A program made the position numbers and the translations under genes. The notes beneath the pieces were generated by a model that saw only the letters and a program-made list of their open reading frames with translations, did no database searches and was not told the DNA's origin. Of a DNA stretch of 64,000 nt, positions 28,256 to 37,885 are shown one piece after another. The first letter of the stretch is position 1; every line of letters begins with the position of its first letter. The stretch lies in the NCBI GenBank assembly GCA_964369665.1, contig CAYJFS010000003.1, forward strand, positions 124,001 through 188,000, written 5' to 3'. The stretch is from Bilophila sp964369665. GTDB lineage: Bacteria; Desulfobacterota; Desulfovibrionia; Desulfovibrionales; Desulfovibrionaceae.

Positions 28256-29047
28256 TTATAGTAAGAAGCTATTAACCAATGAACCAATAAGTAAACTCCA
28301 ACCATCAATCATAACAAAAAGCAATAATTTAAAAGGCATAGATACCATCATTGGAGGTAGCATCATCATACCCATGGCTAATAAAACACTTGAAACGACC
28401 ATATCCACAATAAGAAATGGGATATATATAAGAAAACCAATAATAAAACCTGTTTTTAATTCACTAATAACATAGGCAGCAGAAAGGAGTATTGTGGAGA
28501 CATCATCTTTATTTTTAGGTTGTTCTGTTTTTGTAATAGAATAAAAAATAGAAAGATCTTTCTCACGTGTATGTTTAAATAAAAATATTCGTAATGGTTC
28601 TTGTGCCTTATTCAAAGCTTCTGTAAACCCCATACGTTCATTTAAATAAGGCTGTAATGCACTATCATTAATTTGTTTTCCTACAGGGAACATAATGATA
28701 ACCGTCATAAAAATTGCAAGACTAGCAAGAATTTGTGTTGGTGGTATTTGAGGAACACCCATAGCTTGACGAATAAAATGAAAGACTATAATTATCCTTG
28801 TAAAACTTGTAACTGTAAGCATAATAGCCGGTGCAAGAGAAAGAACCGTAAGCATAAATAATATTTCTAAAAGTAAAGAAACTTTTTCTGGTTCTGTTTG
28901 TCCTCCAGATAGTGTTAGCTGTATATTAGGCATCACTATATCTTGAGCAGCCTCTATAGGTAAAGCAAACCCAAGAGTTCCTAAACAGACAAGAATAGCT
29001 AAACCTATATAATATTTTATACTATAGTTCTGTTTTTTCAGAATCAT
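28256..29047 (-). CDS. fliP: Flagellar export apparatus protein FliP
   Basis: A 263-residue membrane protein with an N-terminal signal-like helix, then four helices. The FliP signatures TSFTRIIIVFHFIRQAMG and a C-terminal MMMLPPMMVSMPFKLLLFV are present. Five FliP subunits form the export pore. The ATG at 29047 is preceded by GGAG with a 9-base gap and overlaps the fliO end by 26 bases. A longer frame reaches 29101 but reads far into fliO and has no better ribosome-binding site. Confidence 0.95.
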   Translation of the reverse strand: MILKKQNYSIKYYIGLAILVCLGTLGFALPIEAAQDIVMPNIQLTLSGGQTEPEKVSLLLEILFMLTVLSLAPAIMLTVTSFTRIIIVFHFIRQAMGVPQIPPTQILASLAIFMTVIIMFPVGKQINDSALQPYLNERMGFTEALNKAQEPLRIFLFKHTREKDLSIFYSITKTEQPKNKDDVSTILLSAAYVISELKTGFIIGFLIYIPFLIVDMVVSSVLLAMGMMMLPPMMVSMPFKLLLFVMIDGWSLLIGSLVNSFLL

Positions 29048-29516
29048 GTTGCCCGGCTCCATACAAGAGTTTCTCAAACTCTTGAGTATCACGTTCATCA
29101 TGTAATCCTGTGTCTTTTAACAAAATAATATTTTGTTCTGTAATACCAAGTAAAAGCCTTCTATCTAAAAACCGTATAACAACAAGACCTTTTTTAGGTC
29201 CAAGAGGTAGTTGACCTTCCATTTTTAAAGCATCACGGGGCAAAGCTGAAGGAGAGGGTATAAAATTAAATTTACCATACCTACGCACAACCCAAACAGC
29301 ACCCCATAAAACAGCAAGCAATATACACATAACACCTATTGCTTGAAAATATCCTCCCCATGAAAATGATGTATCAACATGGTTATCTGTTGTACTTAAT
29401 GTATGTAAAGATGATTCTGTATTTGTATCAATATCAGAAACAGTTGCATAAAGTTCACTTGATACTTGTACAACAAAGAATAAAGAAAAAAACAGTATCC
29501 TTAACCAACTACTCAT
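29022..29516 (-). CDS. fliO: Flagellar biosynthesis protein FliO
   Basis: About 164 residues: a signal-like hydrophobic N-terminus, a periplasmic stretch, one clear transmembrane helix around 55-75 (IGVMCILLAVLWGAVWVV), then a cytoplasmic FliO domain with LPLGPKKGLVVIRFLDRRLLLG. FliO helps assemble the FliP ring. The frame opens at GTG 29528; the ATG at 29516 is preferred because AGAGAG then has usable spacing, but the choice is uncertain. It lies between fliN and fliP. Confidence 0.85.
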   Translation of the reverse strand: MSSWLRILFFSLFFVVQVSSELYATVSDIDTNTESSLHTLSTTDNHVDTSFSWGGYFQAIGVMCILLAVLWGAVWVVRRYGKFNFIPSPSALPRDALKMEGQLPLGPKKGLVVIRFLDRRLLLGITEQNIILLKDTGLHDERDTQEFEKLLYGAGQHDSEKTEL

Positions 29517-29538
29517 AATCGACAACACTCTCTTTACA

Positions 29539-30045
29539 CTACCCTAACTGCTTTACACGCTCAATTGGACTAATAATATCAGTAAGACGTACTCCAAACT
29601 TTTCATTAATAACAACAGCCTCACCTCGGGCAACAAGCTTACCATTTACAAAAATTTCTAAAGGTTCTCCTGCCAATTTGTTTAACTCAACAACCGAACC
29701 TTGACCAAGCTGGAGCAACTCATTAATAAGAAGTCGAGTTCGACCAAGCTCTGCTGAAACATCTAAAGGAATATCTAAAATAAAATCTAACTCTCGGCGA
29801 GAATCATCAGGTCTTGGCGTTCTAGCTACATCTGTTAAATCTTTAAATGTTGCATCTGTTGTTTGAGAACTTAAACCTTTTTCTTTTTCAGACTGAACAG
29901 CTTCTTGTTCTGATTCTGCTAAAGCTGCAGCCCAAGCATCAGCAAGCTCATCTTCTGTTGCAGCATCAGAAGCACCTGATTGATCTTCTTGAATAATAGG
30001 CTCTTGTTCTTCTGCTTCAACCTTATTGTCTTGTCCGTTAGCCAT
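29539..30045 (-). CDS. fliN: Flagellar motor switch protein FliN
   Basis: A 168-residue protein with a very acidic, Gln/Glu-rich N-terminal half (1-85) and a C-terminal SpoA/FliN domain (about 88-168): LDIPLDVSAELGRT, LGQGSVVELNKLAGEPLEIFVNGKLVARGEVVV-like core and VRLTDIISPIERV. FliN forms the lower C-ring, sets rotation direction with FliM and docks the export ATPase complex. It follows fliL by 13 bases. Confidence 0.96.
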   Translation of the reverse strand: MANGQDNKVEAEEQEPIIQEDQSGASDAATEDELADAWAAALAESEQEAVQSEKEKGLSSQTTDATFKDLTDVARTPRPDDSRRELDFILDIPLDVSAELGRTRLLINELLQLGQGSVVELNKLAGEPLEIFVNGKLVARGEAVVINEKFGVRLTDIISPIERVKQLG

Positions 30046-30058
30046 AAATACCTCTATA

Positions 30059-30640
30059 CTACTGAATCACAAAATCTGTAAAATATATCCTTACTACTCG
30101 TGGCGCCCCTAAAATTTGATTCAACCGATCTGCTATTTCATTTTTAAGAATAACTTTCCCTTCAGCAGAAACAAGATCAGCTGATGTCTTACTTGAGAGT
30201 AAAAGTATTATAGCATCTCTTACACGTGGACCCTGTGCTTCTAGTATCTTAATAGCGTCTTGAGTACTGAGCTCTACATCAATACCAACTCTTAAATATT
30301 TCTTACCAGAAGAGTCAGAAAGATTTACAGTAAATGGTGGTAATGTTACAGGTTTTAAAACAGGCTGTGGTGCTAATGGAGCATCTTTAGTGTTATCATT
30401 TTGTTTACTAGCACTCTGTTGCCCTTCTGTCTCAGTTATTTCTTTATCACCACCAAGGAGCTCACTAAACCCCAAAGATCCTGAACGTAAAAAAAACCAC
30501 CAATATGCACCACCCAGTGTTCCAACAATAAGAACAAGCAAGAATAACAAAATAAAAATAAATTTTAATCGGCTACGCTTTTTAGGTTTTTCTTTAACAT
30601 CAGATTCTTCAGATGTATCTGATACATTTCTATCGGGCAT
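30059..30640 (-). CDS. fliL: Flagellar basal body-associated protein FliL
   Basis: A 193-residue single-pass protein: Lys/Arg-rich cytoplasmic start, a helix at about 27-48, a low-complexity periplasmic linker, and a FliL domain with FTVNLSDSSGKKYLRVGIDVEL and a C-terminal VRIYFTDFVIQ. FliL stabilises the stators around the motor. The ATG at 30640 is preceded by GAGGAG with a 7-base gap; an upstream extension to 30673 has no such support. Confidence 0.93.
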   Translation of the reverse strand: MPDRNVSDTSEESDVKEKPKKRSRLKFIFILLFLLVLIVGTLGGAYWWFFLRSGSLGFSELLGGDKEITETEGQQSASKQNDNTKDAPLAPQPVLKPVTLPPFTVNLSDSSGKKYLRVGIDVELSTQDAIKILEAQGPRVRDAIILLLSSKTSADLVSAEGKVILKNEIADRLNQILGAPRVVRIYFTDFVIQ

Positions 30641-30745
30641 GAGAATACTCCTCAAACCTATACTTATAAGCACAGTTAAAAATTCTTTATTTATATCTGT
30701 ATGTTATGTAGAACACAGTATACTCTTTAATAATAAAATGTATAC

Positions 30746-31443
30746 CTACTTATGATACCTTTGTCCAAAAATACCAGTACCCACACGAATACAAGTAGCA
30801 CCTTCTTCAATAGCCTGAACATAATCAGAAGACATACCCATAGATAGCACTGGTAATACATGACCTAAAGCTTGCTCTAATCTATCACGTAACTCACGCA
30901 GCTTAGAAAAATAAGGTCTTGTTTCTTCTGATTTATTAGAAAAAGGTGGCAAACACATAAGACCACAAAGACTCAACTTTGGTAAAGACATGATGAATTC
31001 TGCAAGATTTGGCAGTAAGTGTTCAGATATACCTCTCTTCTGTGACTCACTACCTATATTAACCTGGATTAAAACTTTTTGTGATATACTACTATTTAAC
31101 ATATGAGTATGAACAGATTCTGCTGTAGAAATTGAATCTATTGTTTGTATATATGCAAAGCGTCCAGCCAAAAACTTAGCCTTATTTGTTTGTATACGAC
31201 CTGTAAAATGCCACTCTATAGGTAAATCTGCAAGAACCTCTTTTTTTTCATTACTTCCTGAACATAATTTTCCCCAAAGGCTCTTTGTCCACAACCCCAT
31301 GCTTGAAGTATGTAGTCTGCAGGACAGTGTTTTGTGATACCAATAAGTGTAATATCTTCTAAAGATCGACCTGAAGACTTTATAGCACATGCTATCTGTT
31401 GTTGAACAAATTCAAGATTTTCTTTAATGTTAACTTCAATCAT
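30746..31443 (-). pseudogene. YggS-type PLP homeostasis protein, frame-interrupted (possibly recoded)
   Basis: The N-terminal 75 codons (31443 to 31216) encode a typical YggS start, including the PLP-lysine region GITKHCPADYI and a FGENYVQE block. The frame then stops at TAG 31216. The rest of the protein (KEVLADLPIEWHFTGRIQTNKAKF through to the RVGTGIFG phosphate-binding end) is intact in the -1 frame down to 30746. The switch falls exactly on A AAA AAG (31240-31246, minus strand), a known -1 slippery heptamer. AGGAAG lies 7 bases upstream. Either a mutation, an indel error in an 8-A tract, or programmed recoding explains this. The gene lies 4 bases after era, ahead of fliL. Confidence 0.85.
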
Positions 31444-31447
31444 GAAT

Positions 31448-32413
31448 TTATCCTATACTTTCTTCAACCATACCAATATCACGTAAAAACTGTACATCAT
31501 CAACCCAGCCCTCTCGAACCTTCACCCATAACTCAAGATGGACATTCTTCTCTAAAAATACTTTTATTTCCTTACGTGCAGCTATACCTATAGCTTTAAT
31601 ACTTTTACCTGCATGCCCAATTACCATAGCTTTATGTGAAGAACGAGCAACGTAAATAATAGCATGAATCGTTATATGGTTTGGATACGAAGTTTCATCC
31701 CAATGCTCTACTTCAACAGCTATAGCATATGGAACCTCTTGATATAGTTTTTCAAACAACTTTTCACGAATAATTTCACTCACCATAAAACGTACTGGTG
31801 CTGTAGAAAGTTGATCTTCTGGAAATATAAAAGGTCTTTCTGGAAGCTTTGTAAGAAGTAGTTTCAATAATTTATCTGTTCCATTGTGACGTAAAGCAGA
31901 AATAGGGAAAAGTTCAGCTTTAGGTAGCTGCCCTGAAATGTTTTCTAATAATGGAAGCATCTTTGATTTATCATGGAAAAGATCAATCTTATTAATAACA
32001 ACTATAACTGGACGCTCTTCATCCTTTAAAACTTGAACAAATGGCGTAAAATCATTTCTAAAATACTCTGGTTTACGAAGGTATAAATCCCCATCAAGAA
32101 CAAGCAAAATACTATCTGCTGTTGATAAACCCTGCCATGCAGATTGCAACATCAATTTGCCAAGATATCCAGTTGTATGACTTTTGACAGAGTGAATACC
32201 AGGTGTATCTATAAAAATAACCTGTGCATCTTTCTGAGTGAGAATACCAACTATTTTGTTTCTTGTTGTTTGAGGTTTTGAAGTAACAATCGCAACTTTT
32301 TGTCCAACAAGCGTATTCGTTAATGTAGACTTTCCTGCATTAGGCGGACCCATTAATGCTACCCAACCACAAAGACTATTTTTTTTTCTATCCTTCAATA
32401 TATGAACATCCAT
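31448..32413 (-). CDS. era: GTPase Era
   Basis: A 321-residue Era: G1 GPPNAGKST at 22-30, DTPG in G3, NKID in G4, and a C-terminal KH domain with VIGHAGKSIKAIG, the GxxG loop that binds the 3' end of 16S rRNA. Era assists 30S maturation. It heads the leftward string era-yggS-fliL-N-O-P-Q; coupling of era with flagellar genes is by position only. Confidence 0.97.
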   Translation of the reverse strand: MDVHILKDRKKNSLCGWVALMGPPNAGKSTLTNTLVGQKVAIVTSKPQTTRNKIVGILTQKDAQVIFIDTPGIHSVKSHTTGYLGKLMLQSAWQGLSTADSILLVLDGDLYLRKPEYFRNDFTPFVQVLKDEERPVIVVINKIDLFHDKSKMLPLLENISGQLPKAELFPISALRHNGTDKLLKLLLTKLPERPFIFPEDQLSTAPVRFMVSEIIREKLFEKLYQEVPYAIAVEVEHWDETSYPNHITIHAIIYVARSSHKAMVIGHAGKSIKAIGIAARKEIKVFLEKNVHLELWVKVREGWVDDVQFLRDIGMVEESIG

Positions 32414-32508
32414 TAGTATCTTCTACCCATAAAATTTATTAAATTAAGTACATATTATATATTTATATAATCAATCTATTCATAACCCTAACATAATATT
32501 CATACCAC

Positions 32509-33363
32509 TTATGCATGTACCATCTTTTTTAACCGATAAATTCTATCTTGAATATCTGGATGTGTACTGAACAAACTTGTGATATTCCCATTAAATAATG
32601 GTGCAACAATAAACATTTCTGCTGTTGTAGGGTTTCCTTGAGACATAGGTATTCGTTGATTCCAACTTTGAAGCTTCTCCAAAGCCTGAGCAAGTGCAAG
32701 TGGCTGACCAGAAAATTTTGCACCACTCTCATCCGCCAAATACTCCCTAGAACGAGAAATAACAAACTGGATCAACATTGATGCAATTGGTGCAAGTAAT
32801 GCCAAAGCAAAAGCCATAAAAGGATTGCCTCCTTCACCATGTTCATCACTCTGACCTCCACCAAAAATAGCTGTAAACTGCATTATGTTAGCAATTGAAA
32901 CTATAGCTGTTGCTATAACACCTGCAACTGTCTGAATAAGAATGTCACGATTAGCTATATGGCCTATCTCATGAGCTAAAACACCTTTAAGCTCTTCTGG
33001 TGATAATAAACGTACTAGGCCTTCTGTAACAGCAACAACACTATGTTCTGGATCTCTACCTGTAGCAAAAGCATTGGGTGCTTGTTCAGAAATAATACAA
33101 ATTCTAGGCATAGGTATTTTTGCAGTTTGAGCAAGCTCCTTAACCATAGAATAAATCATAGGCGCCTCACTAACTGATAACTCACGAGCATGATACATTT
33201 GTAACACAAATGTATCAGAATACCAGTAACTCCAGACATTCATTAGAATAGCTAACCCAAAAGCAATAATAATACCTATTCTTCCACCTAATGCACCACC
33301 TATGATAATGAGTAATCCAGAAAGCAATGCAAGCAATATAACTGTTTTTATTTGACTTGTCAT
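32509..33363 (-). CDS. htpX: Membrane zinc protease HtpX
   Basis: A 284-residue M48 metalloprotease. Two N-terminal helices, HEIGH at 131-135, two further hydrophobic segments around 145-190, then SREYLADESGA carrying the third zinc ligand Glu. HtpX degrades damaged inner-membrane proteins and often is part of the envelope stress response. It lies upstream of era with a 95-base gap. No stress promoter could be identified. Confidence 0.96.
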   Translation of the reverse strand: MTSQIKTVILLALLSGLLIIIGGALGGRIGIIIAFGLAILMNVWSYWYSDTFVLQMYHARELSVSEAPMIYSMVKELAQTAKIPMPRICIISEQAPNAFATGRDPEHSVVAVTEGLVRLLSPEELKGVLAHEIGHIANRDILIQTVAGVIATAIVSIANIMQFTAIFGGGQSDEHGEGGNPFMAFALALLAPIASMLIQFVISRSREYLADESGAKFSGQPLALAQALEKLQSWNQRIPMSQGNPTTAEMFIVAPLFNGNITSLFSTHPDIQDRIYRLKKMVHA

Positions 33364-33653
33364 AAAGCAAACCTCATTATTATATCTGTATACAGTTGGT
33401 TAAATGTTATATACTGTATTTAGGTATACCAAAACTACTCACTATGAGCTTCAAAAAGCATATCTTTTTCAACGTATCCTAAAACAAAAATATATTATGT
33501 ACTATTATAGTAATCTTCTTATAAATAACAATTCACCTTTTACTTTTTAGTAAAAATTTTTATATTAAAGACATTAATATGCTGTTATCCTTGTAGTGAA
33601 AAGTATAAATTAAATGTACATGAAGTATTTTAACATTAAAAAAGAACTAATTT

Positions 33654-35342
33654 ATGTATTTAGGAATTGATATAGGTGGAACCAATACTGATGCTGTTAT
33701 CATACATAATTATGATGTTATTGCCCATGTAAAAATCCCTACTCACTACACAAACCCTGAATTATCCATTATAATGGCACTAAAAACCCTTCTTAGTACT
33801 GCAAAAATAAAACCTTCTATGCTTTCACGAGCAACTTTTGGTAGTACATTAACACTTAATGCTATACTACAAAAAAAACATGATCCTGTTGGACTCATAT
33901 TAGCTGCTGGACCTGGAATTGATCCTCTTTGGTCAACTATAGGGGAACACATATTTCTTACTTCAGCAAAACTTGATCATAGGGGCATAGAGCTTGAACC
34001 TTTAAAAACATTTCCTTTGCAAAACCATATACAACAATGGAAAGATCTAGGAATAACCAACTTTGCTTGTGTAGCAAAATTTTCTACACGCAATCCTCAA
34101 CATGAAAAGTCCATGGGAAAAACAATACAAAAAATCTTTACTAAAGAAATTAAAGAACCAATTATATCTCAAGGCCACCAATTTTCTGATAGTCTTAATT
34201 TTCCTAGACGTGTAACTACAGCCTATTGGAATAGTTCTATATGGCGTATACATACTTCCTTTACTACAGCTCTTAAAAAAACACTCCAAAAAGTTGGCAT
34301 TACAGCACCTATCTTTCTTCTTAAAGCTGATGGAGGTACTATACCATTAAAAAACTCTCTCTCTAGACCTATAGAAGCAATACATTCAGGACCTGCAGCC
34401 AGTATTATGGGTATTCGTGCTTTATGTCCAACACAAGAAGACTGCTTTACTTTAGATATAGGTGGAACAACTACCGACATTGGCCTTCTAGCTTATGGAC
34501 AACCACTTCTTGCACCCTATGGGCTCATTGTTGAAAATAGACCAACCCTTATACGATCTTTACTATCACACTCACTGCCTATTGGTGGAGACTCTTGCAT
34601 AACAATACATGCAATAAAAAATAAAATACAAGTTGGACCAAAACGTCATGGTCCTGCAATGGCTTTTGGCGGAAAACAACCCACACTTATTGACTGTTTA
34701 AATATAGGGGAATATGCACAACTGGGTGATACAAAAGCCTCCTTTTCAGGCCTTAAGCAACTATCTGAACAAAACCAAATCCCCATCCATACAATTACTC
34801 AAGAAGCTATCCGTACTTTTCAAAAACAAATCTCTGAAGCAATGGATCAACTCCTACATATTGCTAACAATCAACCAATACATATTTTAGAAGATCTTAT
34901 TAAACAACGTACTATTCACCCAAAAAAATGTATCATTACAGGTGGTCCATCAAAATACATTGCACCTATATTACAAAAAATCCTTATGATACCTGTAATA
35001 ATGCCATCTCAATACACATTAACAACAAATGCTATTGGTGCTGCCCTTGCTCAACCAACAGCAAGATTAGAACTCTTTGCATCTACTGAAAAAGGATTCT
35101 GTTTAATTCCTTCTCTTAATATCAAATATCCTATCAATAAAAATTATACGCTTGAACAAGCATGTAACGATGCTTCTATATACCTCCATAAAGCTCTTCA
35201 TAAAATCATGCCCTTTTCAACTATAAAAATAGATACTGTTTCTGCACAATCATTTTCTATCATTAATACTCTTGGACAAAGTAACAAAGAATATAGAGTC
35301 TCTTGCCAAGTAAGACCTAAACTTGACTACACACTTTATTAA
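33654..35342 (+). CDS. Hydantoinase/oxoprolinase family protein
   Basis: A 562-residue actin-like ATPase of the hydantoinase A/oxoprolinase family. DIGGTNTD at 5-12 is the phosphate-1 motif; LDIGGTTTDIGLL near 273-285 is a second one. The family hydrolyses cyclic imides or amides with ATP, or carboxylates acetone/acetophenone in other branches. The HyuB partner is absent, so the activity here is unclear; such stand-alone genes are common in methanogens and sulfate reducers. It is convergent with the CofD-like gene 15 bases away. Confidence 0.85.
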   Translation: MYLGIDIGGTNTDAVIIHNYDVIAHVKIPTHYTNPELSIIMALKTLLSTAKIKPSMLSRATFGSTLTLNAILQKKHDPVGLILAAGPGIDPLWSTIGEHIFLTSAKLDHRGIELEPLKTFPLQNHIQQWKDLGITNFACVAKFSTRNPQHEKSMGKTIQKIFTKEIKEPIISQGHQFSDSLNFPRRVTTAYWNSSIWRIHTSFTTALKKTLQKVGITAPIFLLKADGGTIPLKNSLSRPIEAIHSGPAASIMGIRALCPTQEDCFTLDIGGTTTDIGLLAYGQPLLAPYGLIVENRPTLIRSLLSHSLPIGGDSCITIHAIKNKIQVGPKRHGPAMAFGGKQPTLIDCLNIGEYAQLGDTKASFSGLKQLSEQNQIPIHTITQEAIRTFQKQISEAMDQLLHIANNQPIHILEDLIKQRTIHPKKCIITGGPSKYIAPILQKILMIPVIMPSQYTLTTNAIGAALAQPTARLELFASTEKGFCLIPSLNIKYPINKNYTLEQACNDASIYLHKALHKIMPFSTIKIDTVSAQSFSIINTLGQSNKEYRVSCQVRPKLDYTLY

Positions 35343-35357
35343 AAAATAAATATGTAA

Positions 35358-36530
35358 TTAAAGTAAACTTAGAAGTAACTTAGAAAGTGTCTTTGGTTCA
35401 AAATATGAATGCTGATCATCCACAACTAAATTTGACTGTATAACTTGTATACCTTTTTGATAAAGCCATGATAATAAACTATCACCGCCTGAATATGCTT
35501 CTATGTCTTCATCCAAAATAATTATATCCGGGTATATTTGTTGGTCTACACGACAACCAAGTACGTATGCTAAATATTCTATTTGATCTTGAACAGAGTA
35601 ACCAAATAGCTCAGGATCACGAGCTTTATTAGGTATAAAGACCTTAGGACAAGTTGTTTGACTTATTGCTTCAGCAATACCTTCAGGCAAAAGATTTGCC
35701 ACTATAGATGAAAAAAAACTGCCCATTGGAAAACATATCAAATCTGCTTTTTTTATATACTGAGATGTCTCATCATATGCTTTAAGATTTATAGAATCAG
35801 TACTTTCTAATGTGTCCGTGAACCAAATACTTTGGATAGGTGATTTTATTGGCTCAACATCTTTACCTGTAAAGCAATGTTGACCTATACATTTCTCTCC
35901 ATTCTGTAACTCTACACATAAATGTGCATAAACATCCACTAAAGGATGAACAACCCCATGTATACCTAACCACTGAGAAAAAAAACTTACTGCAGCAACA
36001 AGATCTCTATCTTCCTGTAAATATTTTGCTGTTAATAGTATATTACCTATACTTGCTCCAGAGAGATCAGTATCTTTAGGGACTTGTTTTAAAAAATATT
36101 GTACATTATCTTTAATAACTTTTAAGAATGGAGCTGATAGCTGGGAAATAATCCTGTGTGTTCCATAAGCAAACTCTGTAAGCTCAGAAAAAAGAGCTTC
36201 TGCACAAGCCTCTTCTGGAAGTCTATAATTAAATAGACACACTTTTATCATATAGTCTGGTTGTGTATCATCAATAAGCGCAATTAAACGTGCACGCAAA
36301 TCGCCAACAGCAGGCATAGAAAAAATTTTTCGCAACACAGCTGAACTTCCACCAGAATCAAAAGGTGTGATAATATGTATGGTATTCTTTGTATATTTCT
36401 TCAAACATGATGCCAATGGACTAACAGCTGTGCCTCCACTAAAAAAAACTATTTGTGGTTCATATATGGATTTACTTACAATAGGTACATCTATGTACTG
36501 CATAGTTGGTGAGGCTTTTACTATACTCAT
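35358..36530 (-). CDS. CofD-like/YvcK-related protein
   Basis: A 390-residue protein with a Rossmann-like start FFSGGTAVSPLA (GGT at 32-34) and a THIITPFDSGGSSAVLR-type second motif, as in the CofD/YvcK family. True CofD makes coenzyme F420; YvcK binds UDP-sugars. Neither role is established here. It overlaps the upstream amidotransferase-like gene by 4 bases (ATGA), so the two are one unit. It resembles the CofD-like protein described in Desulfovibrio-type 'GAK' gene groups, but other members of that group are not seen in this window. Confidence 0.8.
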   Translation of the reverse strand: MSIVKASPTMQYIDVPIVSKSIYEPQIVFFSGGTAVSPLASCLKKYTKNTIHIITPFDSGGSSAVLRKIFSMPAVGDLRARLIALIDDTQPDYMIKVCLFNYRLPEEACAEALFSELTEFAYGTHRIISQLSAPFLKVIKDNVQYFLKQVPKDTDLSGASIGNILLTAKYLQEDRDLVAAVSFFSQWLGIHGVVHPLVDVYAHLCVELQNGEKCIGQHCFTGKDVEPIKSPIQSIWFTDTLESTDSINLKAYDETSQYIKKADLICFPMGSFFSSIVANLLPEGIAEAISQTTCPKVFIPNKARDPELFGYSVQDQIEYLAYVLGCRVDQQIYPDIIILDEDIEAYSGGDSLLSWLYQKGIQVIQSNLVVDDQHSYFEPKTLSKLLLSLL

Positions 36531-37786
36531 ACAGTACTCCCTTTTCTTAACTGCTGAACAATAAGCTCATCTAGTATAGATAATAACTCTCTATAAATTC
36601 CCTTACTTTCCATAGCTGTTCCAAAAAGAGCTACTTTCTGTTTCAAAATCTTTTCCAATGATACTGTATAATGTGCTAATCCTGCTAAACGTTGTGTTAA
36701 TAAAAATGTCTCTACACTTTTTTGAAACTTTTTAAATACTGACCTAAAGGTGTCACAAGATTTTTCCCAAAATATATAAGTATCTTCTGTAGGTTTCTTA
36801 GACATAATAACACATAATGCCATTTGTATATTGTTTAAAGCCATACCTGGAACTCCTGATCTCCAACCTATTAACCATGGTGTTCTATGGAATAAAAGAC
36901 CTTGATCAATACCTAGTTGGAATAAAGCATCCATGTCACTACGTGCAGAGACCAAAATAGAATCATCCCAAACAATAGGTTCTTCCCTATAATTCCATTC
37001 AGGAATACATGTATTTTCAATAACAACTCCTGTTAGATCTTTTATAATATGTGCAAACAAAAGATTTGCTTCAAGAGCATTTGGTGTCTCAAGATGGCTA
37101 TAACTTAGTACATAAGAACCTTTACCACTATTACCAGAAATAATACAAGGCTGGTTATCCAAAAACGATGGTACTACATCTACTCCATACACTTCTAACC
37201 ATTCATGAACTATTTGTTCAGAAAGTAATGAAAGTGAAAGATCTGCTACACAAAGGCTTTTTTGACAGTCTTCTAAAGACTGAACACTATATGATGCAAG
37301 AACATCTACCCCTAAAGTATTTTTAGGCACAGCAAAACGCCCAGGCCACCAAACAGGCAAAATAAGCTTATTTATATTTGAAGGTATTAATTGATGTTGT
37401 TTATGCAACAATACTGGAACATAACCAGAAATCATATGATGTAACCGATCTTCTATCTCAGCTCGCTGCCAGGGACAAATACCAATACCATGATCTATAG
37501 TATTACTTGTAAGTCCCAAGCCAGATCCACCACAAAAACCTAAATAATGTCCACCATTATGAACCCATTGAAGAATCTTTTTTTGACCTGAAGTCCCTAA
37601 AGCTAAAGCCTTATGGCGTGCTGTTCCACCAGGAACAATACATAAAGAAACCTTTTTAGAAAGACCATCAAGAGCTATTTCTTTTGCAGTAACTATTTGA
37701 TATGGTACTTTAAAAGCTTTTAGTGCTCTCCAAACAAGGAGACCCCAAAAATAGGATGCATCCCAAAAAATAGCAATATTCACCAT
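36527..37786 (-). CDS. Protein with BPL_N/class I amidotransferase-like domain
   Basis: A 419-residue protein whose N-terminal half resembles the domain found at the N-terminus of eukaryotic biotin-protein ligases: IAIFWDASYFWG, VPGGTA and a nucleophile-elbow-like FCGGSGLG with Cys85. The C-terminal half (about 290-419) is helical and not recognised. It is translationally coupled to the CofD-like gene. No biotin ligase catalytic domain is present. The substrate and reaction are unknown; a glutamine-amidotransferase-related role is inference. Confidence 0.7.
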   Translation of the reverse strand: MVNIAIFWDASYFWGLLVWRALKAFKVPYQIVTAKEIALDGLSKKVSLCIVPGGTARHKALALGTSGQKKILQWVHNGGHYLGFCGGSGLGLTSNTIDHGIGICPWQRAEIEDRLHHMISGYVPVLLHKQHQLIPSNINKLILPVWWPGRFAVPKNTLGVDVLASYSVQSLEDCQKSLCVADLSLSLLSEQIVHEWLEVYGVDVVPSFLDNQPCIISGNSGKGSYVLSYSHLETPNALEANLLFAHIIKDLTGVVIENTCIPEWNYREEPIVWDDSILVSARSDMDALFQLGIDQGLLFHRTPWLIGWRSGVPGMALNNIQMALCVIMSKKPTEDTYIFWEKSCDTFRSVFKKFQKSVETFLLTQRLAGLAHYTVSLEKILKQKVALFGTAMESKGIYRELLSILDELIVQQLRKGSTV

Positions 37787-37885
37787 AATTATTTATGTAT
37801 TAAATGAAGCTTAATACAATGACAATGTCTTATCTGTGAAATTTATCCTTATCATTAAATATATACACCCTATTCGGAACTTACC

